Shown: positions 11,391-23,297 of the stretch, piece after piece | How the letters are laid out: each line of letters starts with the position of its first letter | Position numbering within the stretch: position 1 is the first letter of the stretch | NCBI GenBank assembly: GCA_001600455.1 | Contig: BCKC01000004.1 | Coordinates: 1,240,001 to 1,304,000 of the forward strand | Direction: 5' to 3' | Source: Endocalyx cinctus | Taxonomy: Eukaryota; Ascomycota; Sordariomycetes; Amphisphaeriales; Apiosporaceae | DNA: 64,000 nt | Translations under genes and position numbers: made by a program | Notes under the pieces: model-generated | Seen by the model: only the letters and a program-made list of their open reading frames with translations | Told to the model about the DNA's origin: nothing | Database searches by the model: none

Positions 11391-14387
11391 GTTGGAGACG
11401 GCACTGAAATCGGATTGGTTGTGTTCATGCGGTAATTAAGAATTGAATGCCTATTAGAAAAGGTAAGAAAGTTATTTTTACGAAGAATTTTGGTACATGG
11501 TAAATAAGGTGATTGGTAATTGTCGCGTGTTTTTTTTATTATTATTATTGATAAATTTTGTATGAGGTGGTGTTGATTGTTGGTGGTGATAGTAGGAGAG
11601 TGGGTTGATGGGCGTGTGACGGTTAATGCTTCCTCGAGTGTTTTTTTTTCCTCTTTTGGTACAGGATGGATCCCGTGATATTTCTTATATATCATGCGAT
11701 AAAGGAAGCATCCCAACGAAAACAGAATAAAAGTGAAAGTTAGGTGTACGTGGTAAAGAAGTATAGAAGAAAAAGTGATGCGCAATACTTACTAAGATAG
11801 CAATTCAATGATTGATTTGAATAGAAAATGAATGGGTAAATTAGAACTGAGATGGAGCTTTACTTCTTTTGCTCTATAAATTCCCATGGCATTTAATACC
11901 CAAGTCAAAATGTAGAAAAGAGAGAGAAAAAAAAGAAAGAGAAATAGGCAACAGAAGTGATTAATTGATTAATCTCAGTCAATCAGTCAATCAATCGGTC
12001 AATTGTTTCTTTTACTTTTCCTTCTTTTTTTTTGGTTTGGTTTGATTTGGTATTCTTTCTTGTTGGTGGGTAAATGAGAATTTAGAATTGTATGACCGAT
12101 GACTGTAGTTGTAGTTGTTTGGTTGTCGTGGTATCTCTATTGTATGTATTATTTATTGTATACGGTACGTATGGAATTTAAACGTTTCGAGTCAGGAATA
12201 TTGAACTTTTATCTTAAATGATTCACAAAGTAAGTAAAATGAAATAAAACAAAATAAAACAAAATGTTACCTATTCTTTATTATGTAGGAGACTTATATT
12301 AGGTATAATCAAGGTAAAATAAATAAATGTTCGGTACTTACCAGGTTAAATATAAGAAAGAAATAAAAAAGGTAGATTTAAACAACAACGAAAAAAAGTA
12401 AAGAAACGAAGATGGATTTATTATAAGTAAATACTTGATGAAGTCCAGAATAGGTAAAGAGCTCCTCGAAAATGGATGTCAAGGTTCAAGGTCAGATGTC
12501 ACAGCTCTAAAAAGGTACTGTAAATCAGCAGATTAGAGCTTAGTCGAATAAATTTATTCGGTACTTGAGTACTTGGGTAATAGTCGTATGTTCTCCCTCT
12601 CTCTCTCTTTCTTTTTCTTCTTATTATAGGTACTTAGAAAAGCAAGTACCTATTTCTTTTTATTTTACCGAAGTACTAAGTATCTTTTTAAACCGTTCAA
12701 TAAAAGAAAGAAAGAAAAAGAACCCGTTAACATTTCAATAAAATCTCGGCTTCAATTTTGGGGGAAAAAAAGAGAGAGGGGGAGACCCTATTTGTACTTC
12801 TCTTTCAACGTTATGCACCTAGTATCATCCACTAATTCCACTAATTCCACTAATTAGTACTAGTGTATCCAGATACCTAGGTACCTACCTACCTAAGGTA
12901 CCGTACCTATATACTACACTGCTACGGTACCGGACAGCCCAGAGTACCTAACGTACTCCCCTGTCCATGTACTTAGTATAAATAGTGTGACACTGTAACT
13001 CAACGTACTCTACAGTAGATACTAGGTACCTAGGCTGCTAGGTAGATATCCATGGATGTACCTAAATATCGAAGTATCTAACGTAGATCCAATCAAGGAC
13101 TTAAATAAACCTTTTATATGCATATTAAAAAACGTACATACATATTTTGAATCTGGGGTCAACCAACCATAAACCTGCAAACGGTAAAACTAAAGTGAAA
13201 CCTTGCGAAGCCACATCTCACAGCGTCATCAATTACATTAAGGGGAAAAAAAAGAGGTGCGTGGCTAGTGAGTAAGTAAGTTTATATGTACTTTACATCC
13301 ACTATATACATACAGTATGGATACCTTTATGTAGGCTTCTAGGCTGCTATCTAGGCAGCTAGGCTGCTAGGTAGGTAGTATGTAAAATAAGTAAATCAGT
13401 AAGCAGACACTCAGTCCGAATCAAGAATGAATATCGTAAGATCAATTAAGATAAATCATAATATATATTAATTAAGCTCGATATTATAATTATCGATAAT
13501 CTCTAATCTATACTCTCTCTCGTCTTTGATTCTTCATCTTTAATCTTGATATCTTGATCTCGATCTTCTTAATTCCCCCCCAATCTAAGTTGGCATCTTT
13601 CAATCTTGCAGTCTAGAAAACAATAAGAAAAAAAAAATTACTCGTAAGACTAATCGCATTAACCCAGTGAACGCCCATAGTTATGCATCTGATAAGGTTA
13701 TATATGTGATAAGGATGTATACGTATCCATATCCATATACGTATGTTTCCGTCCGTTGGTCGAGTGAGTCCGTTGTCTGCGTAGATGCGAATGAATGTTT
13801 TTCTTTCTTGGGTAGGTAGAGTAGAGATCGAAGGGTTCGCGGGATATATAGATATATAAATAGATAAATAGGTTTCATAACGAGAATAAAGACGTGTGTG
13901 TCGGTGTGTAAGTAAGTAATCCGTGAAAAGGAAAGTCGAGGCGTGAGTTGAGGTTATGATATCCATCCATTACTTCGTTCGTTCGCGTCATCCGAGAATA
14001 CTCCACCCCGAGCGAGACCGAAATGGTAAAATTGGGAGAAATAAAAAGAAAATCCAATCCCGTTTCCCTCCTACACCCAAATCATATCATGGATTAATTC
14101 ATTCATCGTGTTCGGTTTAGCCTTCTTTGGTCCTGCCTCTTCCTCGCTTGTAGTAATTTCCAATTCTGATCCTGTATTACGCCCTCCTTGTTCAACCACC
14201 CGATCGGCCGGCTCAAAGACGATACGGAAAAAGGACAGATGCAAGATAAGCTGTAGCAGGCGAGGCTAAAACGTCTCTTCTTCTTCTTGCCCTTCTTCAA
14301 TTCTGAAGTGTCCATCGAGGTATCCCGTGTCGCGTTCCATCCTCGTCTTCCTTAGCCGATGATGCAATTCGTCGAGTACGCGTCTTC
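11391..14387. other. intergenic region between fcp1 and atg26
   Basis: This 3.0 kb AT-rich stretch holds the fcp1 promoter on its left and the atg26 3' region on its right. 12870-13080 and 13330-13380 are dense in TAGGTA/ACCTA hexamers and the longer motif CTAGGCTGCTAGGTAG. Short frames at 13613-14315 have no recognisable similarity and look random. Confidence 0.5.
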
Positions 14388-17300
14388 CTAAGACACGTCT
14401 TCACCTCTCGACACCGGTGCCGTCGACGATCTACCCGCGCCGCCACCGCCCAGCAACCGGCTCCCTAGTACACCCCTAGACCCGCGATCCGCGTAAGACT
14501 GACCGGCCCTCTCGGCTTCGCTCAGAGCGTTCTTCTTCACTACGAGATCCACGTCGATCGAGGTCTCGTCGAATTCGCCCTCCACAAACGTCCAGCTCTC
14601 TTCTTGCTCTTCGTCTGATTCGTACCCGTCCGCGGTATCTGCGGCCGTGGCCCCCGTCTTACCCGCCGATGTATTCTTCCCCATCTTCGCTTTCACCAGA
14701 GATTTCGCGTACTCGAGGTCTCGATATATGGATTTGATCGCCGTCTCCACGCCGTTTTCCTGCATTGCACTCATTAGTAACGACTTGGTTTCCTTCTGCG
14801 ATCGCGGGCAATATCTCCGTTGCACGAGTAGTATAATTTTTATAGCGGCAGTATATCGCAGGGCACGTTAGATATGCATGAAAACTCACCTTGCGTATTT
14901 CTTCGCCCAAAACCCTAGCTTTGACGATCATCCTCTGATCATGGGTAGCTGTGTAGAGCGCCTTGGCGAACGAGCTAGCACCCCACTTCTTGAGACAAAT
15001 ACCCACACCTAGATCCTCTACCCTGGTTCCGAAAAAGAACTGGTCTCCAAAAAACGGACGAATGATCGTCGGCACGCCCGCCCTCAGGCTGGCGCCCGTT
15101 GTGCCGGATCCGCCGTGGTGCGCTGCCGCGTCTATCTGTCGGAACAGCCAGTCGTGCGGCGCCGATTTAATCTGGAAGATTTCTGGCGGTAGCGGAACCT
15201 CTGGTGCCGCCGCCTTATTGCTGTCAAGTCTATCTGACCATCCCTTCGATAAGATGCAGCGCACGTCGGCCTTGAGGACAGCATCGACGACCTCCTTTGT
15301 CATCTTGGCCGGATCATCGACGATAATAGACCCGAATCCCACGTAAACGAGTTTTTTGCCGTCTTCTCTGGCCTGGTCGATGAAATTTTTTAGGTCCTCC
15401 GGTGGCGTCCACTCCATGCCTTCGTCCAGAAACCAGTAACCCGTGACCCGGATCCAGTCGCTGAAATCTAACGGTGGGGCTACAACCGAGGGCGAGAAGT
15501 TATACAGGAATGGTACCTTGTTAGGCTGCATCTTCTCAAGGTTTGTTCCGGGAAGGTGCAATGTTTTTCTTCGGAACCGGTTCACCTGCGCCGCCGTCGC
15601 CTTCCAGAATACGTTGTCGAACATGACGTACGTGACGTAGTTGTACGCTCCGCCCATCTTATGCTCGGGCATGATGAACGCGTGTGGATAAGATCGCGTG
15701 CGTGTCCACGGCATTGTAAAGGCCCGGAAGTACGGAATGGAGAGCTTCTCGGCAATGTGGATTCCGGCCATGGCGCTAGGGCTTTCTATGAGAAGATCCG
15801 AGCCTTTGCATGCTTCCCACGCTGAAACTAGTAACTCGTCCAGCCAGCCTCGGAATTTGGAATTGGCTTCTTTTAGGAAAGCGAATGTGAAAGTGCCGTA
15901 CTCGATACAGATGCGCATGAGTTCGCTAGGGTTGCCTTCGACCGGAGCAAATTCGATACCATATCCCTCGACCCACGACTGAAACTCGCGGTGAGTCGCT
16001 ATCCGAGGCCTGTGGCCTTCTGCTATCAGTCCCTTACACAACGCGATGTAAGGCTGAACGTCACCTCTTGACCCAATAGTAAGACATGTGATCTTCAGGG
16101 ACTCAGCTGGCTTAAAGTTGAGGAACGATGCTTTGGGGTCATCGAATAATATCGTAGGCGACGATTCGCTAAGGTTAGTGGCATCGTGGGGCATTTTAAG
16201 GTCATGATCGGGGTTTTCCTGCAGCCGTGCTTCGTGTAGAGCATCCCGTTCTGCCATCGCCTCGTCAGCTTCTTCCTGCTCGTCTTTGTCTAGCAAACCT
16301 GCGGCTCGGAGGTATCGAGTAGCTTCGAGGCTTTGTAGTAAGGTCACAGCACAGTCGTCTCTGATTTCTGACTGGTTAAACTCAAAAAATAATTCCTCGT
16401 GGCCTCGGATAACTACCACCAGGCCCGAGTAGCCAAACCTGAAACCCTTTTCTTTGTCCGCCGTCTCAATATCTTTGAGCGGTAAGATTAGCTTCGTCCG
16501 GGTTCCCGGCAACAAACTTCGGAAGCAGAAGTGTCGATCGCTGATATAGATCTTGCCGTAGAGTGGAAGAACACGAATTATGAAGCCGAAGTAGGTCGCT
16601 TGGAGCTTTTCCGTCTCCGGAAGCGCGAAATGAGCGCGGAACCGTTCCATCGTAGTAGCTAGCTTTTCCTCGGCGTCTGCGTCATCTTCATCGTCATCCA
16701 GCTCGTCGTCTGTCTTGAGGGCGGGGTTTCCACTGTAGTGCTTATGCCCACCTTTCCACATGCCCGAGACCTTTTCGACGTATCCCATAGACTCGGTTGC
16801 TAATAAGTTACTCATCCGGCGACTCGTCTGATTCAGGTAATTGGCAAATATGCCGGCTCTCTGCAGTGGATAGGCACCCATCTTGGCGATATTTTGAAGT
16901 GTCGGAGTCGCAGCCGGATCTTGCTTTTCGTCAGTACTAGGGTCGTTTATCAAACCTGTCGTCGCCGAATGGCGTGTTTGTATAGTGGGTGTACGCGCTG
17001 TTGCTAACCTCTTCGGTGCAGAAATCTTTCCAGAGGTGGCGTCCCGAGGGCGCGAGGCCGATGTGGAGCGACGAATAGTGGGTCTGTGGAAGACCTCGCT
17101 GCCTCTGAGTATCTGGCTGCCAGAAGGATCCTCGTTGGAAGAAGCAACGATGCCGGATAAGCTGGGGTCCTCGAGTGACTGGACGAAAGAGTCGGATGAC
17201 TCCTGTCTGTCTTGGGATGTGCTCTGCTCCTTTATTCGACTTTTCCCCATCGATCGGCTGGCACTAAAACTTCGTCGAGGAGAATTATCACGAGTCAAAG

Positions 17301-19148
17301 CATCGAGATCAAGACTTCGCCGGCCGAACTGACGGATCGCATCAAAGCTACTACGCGGCGCGTCTCCACTAGGTCGCGGACTTGGTTCAAGAGGACTATG
17401 AGGATGCCTCGGCATTAAAGTTGCCTTCACGTTCTCTCGAAGCTTTGGGGATTTAAGCTCGCCGCCGATGGAACTCGGTGCTCGCGCGAAACTAACTGAG
17501 CTTTGTCGAGGAGAGTCTTCGGCACCAACTCGTTGCGTTATGCTTTGGTTCTCAGCCGTTGATGCTGGTTTGGCGACATCATCGATTAGGATTTGGAGGA
17601 CGTTGATGGCCTCCTTGCCGAACCCAAAAAATGAGAAGAAGTACTATGTATATATCGTGTTAGCTGGGAATGATAAAGGACTTAAGGCTACATTAACAAA
17701 TAATTATGTACTACCTCGTCGATCGCGTATGTCTCATCGTTGTCGATGACTCGGATCTTGCAAGTCTCGGCGAAGTCGAGCATCTGAGCTTCTTCAATAT
17801 CCATGACGTTCTCGAGCGGCAAGGAGATCTTGACGCTGTCACCGTCGTTATGAGATCGGAAAATGACTCTCTGCAGACTCTTGACCCATTCTTTAGCACT
17901 CGGGGCGCTGTCGGCCTTAAAGTGATACGTACGATGGCGAGTCACAACCGAGAAGTGTACACCGTCTTTCTCTTTATCTATGACGGTGGCCGAGATGGCA
18001 AACCTGAGATCGATTTGCCCATGCGGGAAATAAAGGTTAGCAGGATCGCGGTAATACGCCAGTACATCCCCTTTTAATCGGAACCAAAACCGGTTGTATC
18101 TGGGATTCCTCTTGCCGCTCTTGGATAAGTAGCCTGATTTGGCTACCTCAGCCTAGATGACAAAGTTAGTACGCATGCTTCAAATTCTTGGACAAGCGAA
18201 GAAGACTCGATCATGCTCACATCTTTCTTGGGAAGGTATGCGTAGAAACATATATGCTTCGATGTAACATACATGTACCCCTGGAGGAGCACATTTTGGA
18301 GTAGCCAGCAAGGGTATTCTGTGAAAATAAGATTAGAAAAACAATTATCTGCTTCGTTGCTCACAAGCTTATACAGTACCTTCTATGACTTCTTCAGGCT
18401 CGTCGAACTCGAATATGTCCTTCAACGTTCTCGCAAGCGCGCTGGTGTCGTCACCTTCACCACTTCTTCTCATATCGCTCGATAGTCTTTCGAGATCAAA
18501 GCTCGGTCTCGACGAGACTTCAGCCCTCGCCTCCAGCATGCGACTCATCACAGGAGCGACGTTTCCCTGTCGACGATTGAATTTAGGATTACGGAGGGGA
18601 GGTAATGATGCGTCAGCCGAGGCAGATTCTGAACTTTCGCCCTCGATATCAGCGCTCAAGTCGGAAGGCTGCGGGCTCTTCGATTTAGAGTGTTTAGTCA
18701 AAGATCTGGTGGCGAGACGTGGTAACTGAGGGAGAGATTTCAAAAGGTGGCCAGATAGCCTTCTACGATGTTTTCCGCTTTTTTCTTTATCCGAGCTACT
18801 CTTTTTAAGAATACTAGTTTTGGCCATCTGGGATCGGTCTTTTAAGTTGCCGCCATGGCGCTCTTCGGACACGTCCTCGTCCTCGTCGCTAGACTGACTA
18901 TCAAATCGTTCGTTAAAGTCAACGGTTGAGCCAGCAGCGGCGAGTAGACCAAAAATAGATTGGTTCACGTTCATGAAAATACTCGCGCCTTGACGCGGGG
19001 GTAGGACATCTTCGTCGGCATCGTCACCATCGTCTTTAAAGCGATCGGGAAGGTCTATCGTGGGAAGCTCATCTTTGCGTGGTTTCTTCTGGAGCTTCTT
19101 GCTAACACGCCGCCTCGCGGTATCTTCTTCGGGTGCTGGAGTTGTCAT
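14388..19148 (-). CDS. atg26: UDP-glucose:sterol 3-beta-glucosyltransferase Atg26
   Basis: Transfers glucose from UDP-glucose to membrane sterols; in methylotrophic yeast and plant-pathogenic fungi the family is also required for pexophagy. Five exons, 18380-19148, 18221-18318, 17715-18152, 14890-17643 and 14388-14759, join in phase to give 1476 residues. A disordered basic/acidic N-terminus is followed by GRAM 1 (about 240-289, [19 protein letters not shown]), a PH domain (about 290-385, [20 protein letters not shown]), a Ser/Arg-rich linker (about 500-720), GRAM 2 (about 768-836), a GT28 N-terminal domain from about 950 ([19 protein letters not shown]) and the nucleotide-binding signature [14 protein letters not shown] at about 1275-1290. 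The ATG at 19148 (MTTPAPEED) was chosen because the frame upstream has no other ATG. The last exon contains SWTFVEGE, an Atg8-interacting-motif-like site. Confidence 0.94.
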
Positions 19149-21461
19149 GATGTTTTCTTCTTCTTTGGTTTTAACACCCTTTAAAAAAACAATCAAATGC
19201 TACCAGCGTTTCAGTTGGCGAACTGGACTAGACGTGAGTCCTATTTCCACGAGTTTGAGACTCGTTACGAGAGAGTAAGAGGCACGCTGCTCCCTTTTAC
19301 TACTTTTCTATTTTCAAGTTTGTTTTTCTCCCTCTTTTTTTCCTTGATTGAGCACGCGGAGGTATATGGTCGAAAGAAGCTAAGGGGAATAAAAGTCGAC
19401 GGACTCTCGGGGCGTGGTCCTTCTTGCGTGGGTAGATGGTCTCGACTTTGGCAAAGATTCCTTTCTCTCGTCGAGGGTAATTGTGAGATTGAGTTTGGTA
19501 GGTTAGAGAATAATAATGGTCGGCGTGGGTCCAAAATTACCGATACAAGACATTTCCCGAAGATGAAGGACGAGTAGAGACAGGCAGGCAGACGACGTGA
19601 ACAGATGATCGGAAAGCTTGATTAGCGAATATGGCAGGCTGACTTTACTTCCAAGTTTAGTTAGAGATTTAAATCTTTAGAGAAAAGATAGCTGGGAGAC
19701 TAGCAATCGATTAAGGAGCAGTTGATTGGTGAGAGATGTTGATTATCTCTTATATCCAATGAATAGTAAGAATGACGAGTTAAAATAAAAAATAAAGGTA
19801 ACGAAATGGACGCATGCATACATATGGAGTACATACATGCATACATCCATTACGTATGGACATTCATTCACACATACTTAACATACAACTGCACCGCCTA
19901 AACCATGTCGGAACTGTGAAAAGTGAGATGAGATAAATCTACTCGGTACTAATGGATGAGTCCACGGGTACAGATCTTGATAAATCCCGTGTTATCATAT
20001 CAGGTATGTTTTTGTACCTAAGATTGAAGTAGCGCAAACGTAATTATAAATAAACAACTGACAACGTCAATCTTCAATCTTTCCCGTATTAAAAGAGTGA
20101 ATCTATTTTGACTAAATAATTAATGAATTACTCCCAACAGGGAATGCCTATACTTTATCGATAACCTTGACTTCAATAATAAACAAATAAAGTAGAAATG
20201 ACGTTAATCATAGTGATATAGTGGACATATCCATGGATGGGACTCGGAGGGATTCACGGATTAATCTTGTCTACGGGTAGGATAGGATCCATCTGCTGAT
20301 AAGTCTTAAGATTAGGATTACAGCACGTTGGGATCCTTTAAGATTAATAAATTATAGTGGTTGCTAGGTACTAACTTACTACTCCATACCCACCTAGTAG
20401 TTGCGTAAGAATTAACGAGGGAAAACCAATAAATCCAGCGTCCACGGTGTAATTAATATACCTTGTGACTTGAAACTTATGGATTCATCCGTGGATAGTA
20501 GGCAGCATAAGACTAGATAGAACGTAATCACATGCAAAGATGACTCATGATCTCAACTGAACTGACTGGTCCTCTTACATCCATATACATATATGGATAC
20601 TAACAGATGATAATATCATAGGTATCTTACCTGTTGACCTTACAAAAATAAATTATTACGATCGATGAAATAGAGTAGTAGATGGCTTTTATGTACTGAT
20701 TACTACTTACACATGATAAAATATACTTAGGACTGAGGAAGACCGTACATTGATCAGGTACCTAAGTCCACGGGTAGTAGGCACTTTCAGCACCTAGTAC
20801 CTGTAGACTTAGGTACAGGTACTTTGGACTAGATACCTACCTCCTAGGATACGTACCAAGGTATGTCGTATTCAGGATGCTCACCATGAAAGATAGTCGA
20901 TATACCTACCTTAGGTATCTTAGGTAGTACGTTTGCTATGCCAATGTTGTGTCTGCCAATTAGGTAACTATGGTCTACTTTACATAAGCGTAAAATGTCA
21001 CACACACCTTCTCGTCGATATGGATATCTTCAAATGCTAAAACGAAAATTATCATCTCAGAAGAAATTCACAAGCACCCAAGAAAGAAATTATTCGTGGG
21101 CAAAATTATCTCTGTATCGGCATTAATTTTGGGTATAGACGAATCTATAACTGCATGGGGGGTCCACAGGCATTCGTTTTCTCGTCACATGAACCATGGA
21201 GGATGTGAAAACTTTTTCGTTGTCATCAAATGCAAATATTTATTTCTTTTTCATTTCGTCTCTCAACTCCCATTCGTAGTAAGAAGCCGATCATATGCCA
21301 TGCGATGCTCGAGAAAAAAAACCGAAGCCTCGACCTGCTTGCCTTATTTTTTGCAGGTTTCTTTTTGAGTTACAACCCATCCCGTCAGGTATTCCGTGCC
21401 GATAATTCGCAAAGAGAAGAAGAAACGCCCCGTTTTATCTTTATCTCAAGTCAAATCGTAT
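19149..21461. other. intergenic region between atg26 and RPL28
   Basis: About 2.3 kb. The left part is the atg26 promoter region. 20750-20935 is rich in ACCTAGGTA-type hexamers. No coding exon or RNA gene was recognised; the frames at 21096-21460 overlap the 3' end of RPL28 transcription and look random. Confidence 0.5.
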
Positions 21462-22535
21462 TTACGCGACCAACTCAACGACACCGCCAGCCTCGGTTAT
21501 CTTCTTCTCCGCCAACTTAGACACCCATCGGGCGCGGACTACTAGGGGAACCTCGGGGAGACGACCCTTGCCGAGAACCTTGGAGTAGCCGAGAGGGAGA
21601 AGGTCGATGACGGGAACTGTGTCCTTCTTCGATCCGGAAAGGTAGGCCTCGCGAGTCTCGGCGGGGACGAGCGACCAGAGCTAGAAAATTTTCAAGTTAG
21701 AATTAAAAATAATAATCTATATCGATGCTAAACTCTTGGTATTGTTTGTGTAGTCCTCCGCCATATTCGATCATATGGCAAACAGAGACAGGAATTTCTC
21801 ATACAAAATGCCCAGTAAGACAATGTATCACGAGAGGTTGTAACGTGCAATGCGGATTGAAATTTGCTCATACCTTGTCGAGGTTGACAATGGGCTTCCA
21901 GAAGTGGTTCTGCTGCTTGTGGAAGTACCTCATTCCGACCTTTCCAAAGTAACCAGGGTGGTACTTGTCGATGTTGGTTCTGTGGTGGTGCTGACCACCG
22001 GCCATACCACGACCACCGGGGTGCTTTCGGTGCTTGCCAATACGACCGTGACCGGCCGAGACGTGGCCACGGCTATTGAAGAAAAACATGCGTGTTAGTA
22101 TATATGTCACCATAATCATAAACGTCAAATACGATGGTCATAGTTGTTTCAATCATCACACCGGAAGGTCATCTCGTGTCTAGAGTAGTAGGTTGAGTAT
22201 CGCGTATTTCGCTCGGTTAAGCTGAGTTGCAAGTTGTCGTGTTTTCTAGATGATCGCTGTTCGGAAATAATTTCTGGGAGGTCGTTTCGTTCTTAAAAGA
22301 CTTCTTTTTTTATCGTCTCCTATTACACTTGTTTTTTCTCTCTTTCTTTTTTATTCTTTTCTTTGCGTCTTCCTTAAGACTCAGCTGCCGCCAGTTTGAC
22401 ATTATTTTCGATCCGACACGACCGGTGCGATAATTGATTGATTGACCGGTAAATCGATTTTCACGACGTATTTAATTCCAGAGTTTCAAAGGGATATACA
22501 TACTGCTTTCTTGTCTTGCTGAATCGAGTAGGCAT
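21462..22535 (-). CDS. rpl28: 60S ribosomal protein L28 (uL15, L27a family)
   Basis: A structural protein of the large cytosolic ribosomal subunit. Three minus-strand exons, 22504-22535, 21874-22072 and 21462-21680, encode 149 residues, exactly the usual fungal length. The product starts [20 protein letters not shown], continues with [20 protein letters not shown], and has [19 protein letters not shown] and a C-terminal [12 protein letters not shown]. The short first exon followed by a long (431-nt) first intron is typical of fungal ribosomal protein genes. The second intron is 193 nt. It diverges from the chl1 gene. Confidence 0.97.
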
Positions 22536-22662
22536 TTTTGTTTGATGAGTGGTGGTTGAGTTGGTTGAGTTTGTGAAATATTTCTCGTTTAATTTTTTAT
22601 TTTGGTCTGGGTAAAGTCTAAGGTGGGTGGGGATGGTGGGCGATAGATAGGGCTAGCAGGTA

Positions 22663-22749
22663 AGCCACATCAGATATACACTAGCCATCGTCTAGGAGAA
22701 CCCTAATACACTAGCCACAAAATTCAATTCTTCAAGCCACATAAGCCAC
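22663..22749 (+). promoter_or_regulatory. cluster of five AGCCA(C/T) motifs
   Basis: AGCCAC occurs at 22663, 22713, 22735 and 22744, with AGCCAT at 22683, all in the same orientation within 87 nt and flanking the telobox-like site. Such homotypic clustering suggests a factor-binding region for RPL28 or chl1. No factor is assigned. Confidence 0.3.
22699..22707 (+). promoter_or_regulatory. telobox-like AACCCTAAT, candidate Tbf1-type site of RPL28
   Basis: AACCCTAAT lies about 165 nt upstream of the RPL28 start codon. ACCCTAA boxes bound by Tbf1-type factors are known in the promoters of ribosomal protein genes of several fungi. Function here is inferred from sequence and position only. Confidence 0.35.
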
Positions 22750-23297
22750 GATTACTTTTAGTGGATTTGAACAACAACGTATAAAGACACCGTATAGGAG
22801 ATCTCAAGACACGGAGTACAAGCTTCAACTTTATCACCCAAACCATCTCTATGATTATGTAAATTACATTGTAAATATGAACTTGCCTAATTTTTAATAA
22901 TGAACATGATGAAAAGATGCTATGAATATTCTCTTTACTTCATCGTATCTTTTTTCATGACGCTGTCGAAAAGTCAAAATATTATCACTTGGACTTGAAT
23001 CCGACCTGTGTTGTATGCTGAGTGTATGTTGATGAATACCTACCTACCTACCAAAGATACTTAGGTAGATCCACTAAGTGCCTAGGTAGGTAGTACCTTC
23101 CGAGTATTCGTCTCTCTTCACTCTTCACTCTTTACTCTTTACCAATTCCTATATTCCCATCATTCATACATCTTCATGACAACTCATACTTCAATTAGTT
23201 CACTGGAAGGTATTGGATTTTAATTTTATATAATTATTTCCGTCCCGGAATTAATTATATCCCACCCATACCTTCTTCACCACATATTGTCATCGCA

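Larger units (their letters stand above)
22536..23297. other. divergent promoter region RPL28 / chl1
   Basis: A 762-nt region between two divergent start codons. It contains a cluster of AGCCAC-like motifs (22663-22749), a telobox-like AACCCTAA, and at 23037-23097 a run of ACCTACCTA/CTAGGTAGG hexamers. CACTCTTCACTCTTTACTC pyrimidine repeats lie at about 23119-23141. Confidence 0.5.

Noticed and set aside
11375..11785. Minus-strand frame of 136 codons overlapping the fcp1 start
   Set aside because: Low-complexity AT-rich leader region in a different frame from fcp1; most likely 5' UTR.
22073..22503. C/D-box snoRNA in the long first intron of RPL28
   Set aside because: A GTGATGA C-box-like sequence occurs near the 3' end of the intron, but no CTGA D box or terminal stem was found at a suitable distance.
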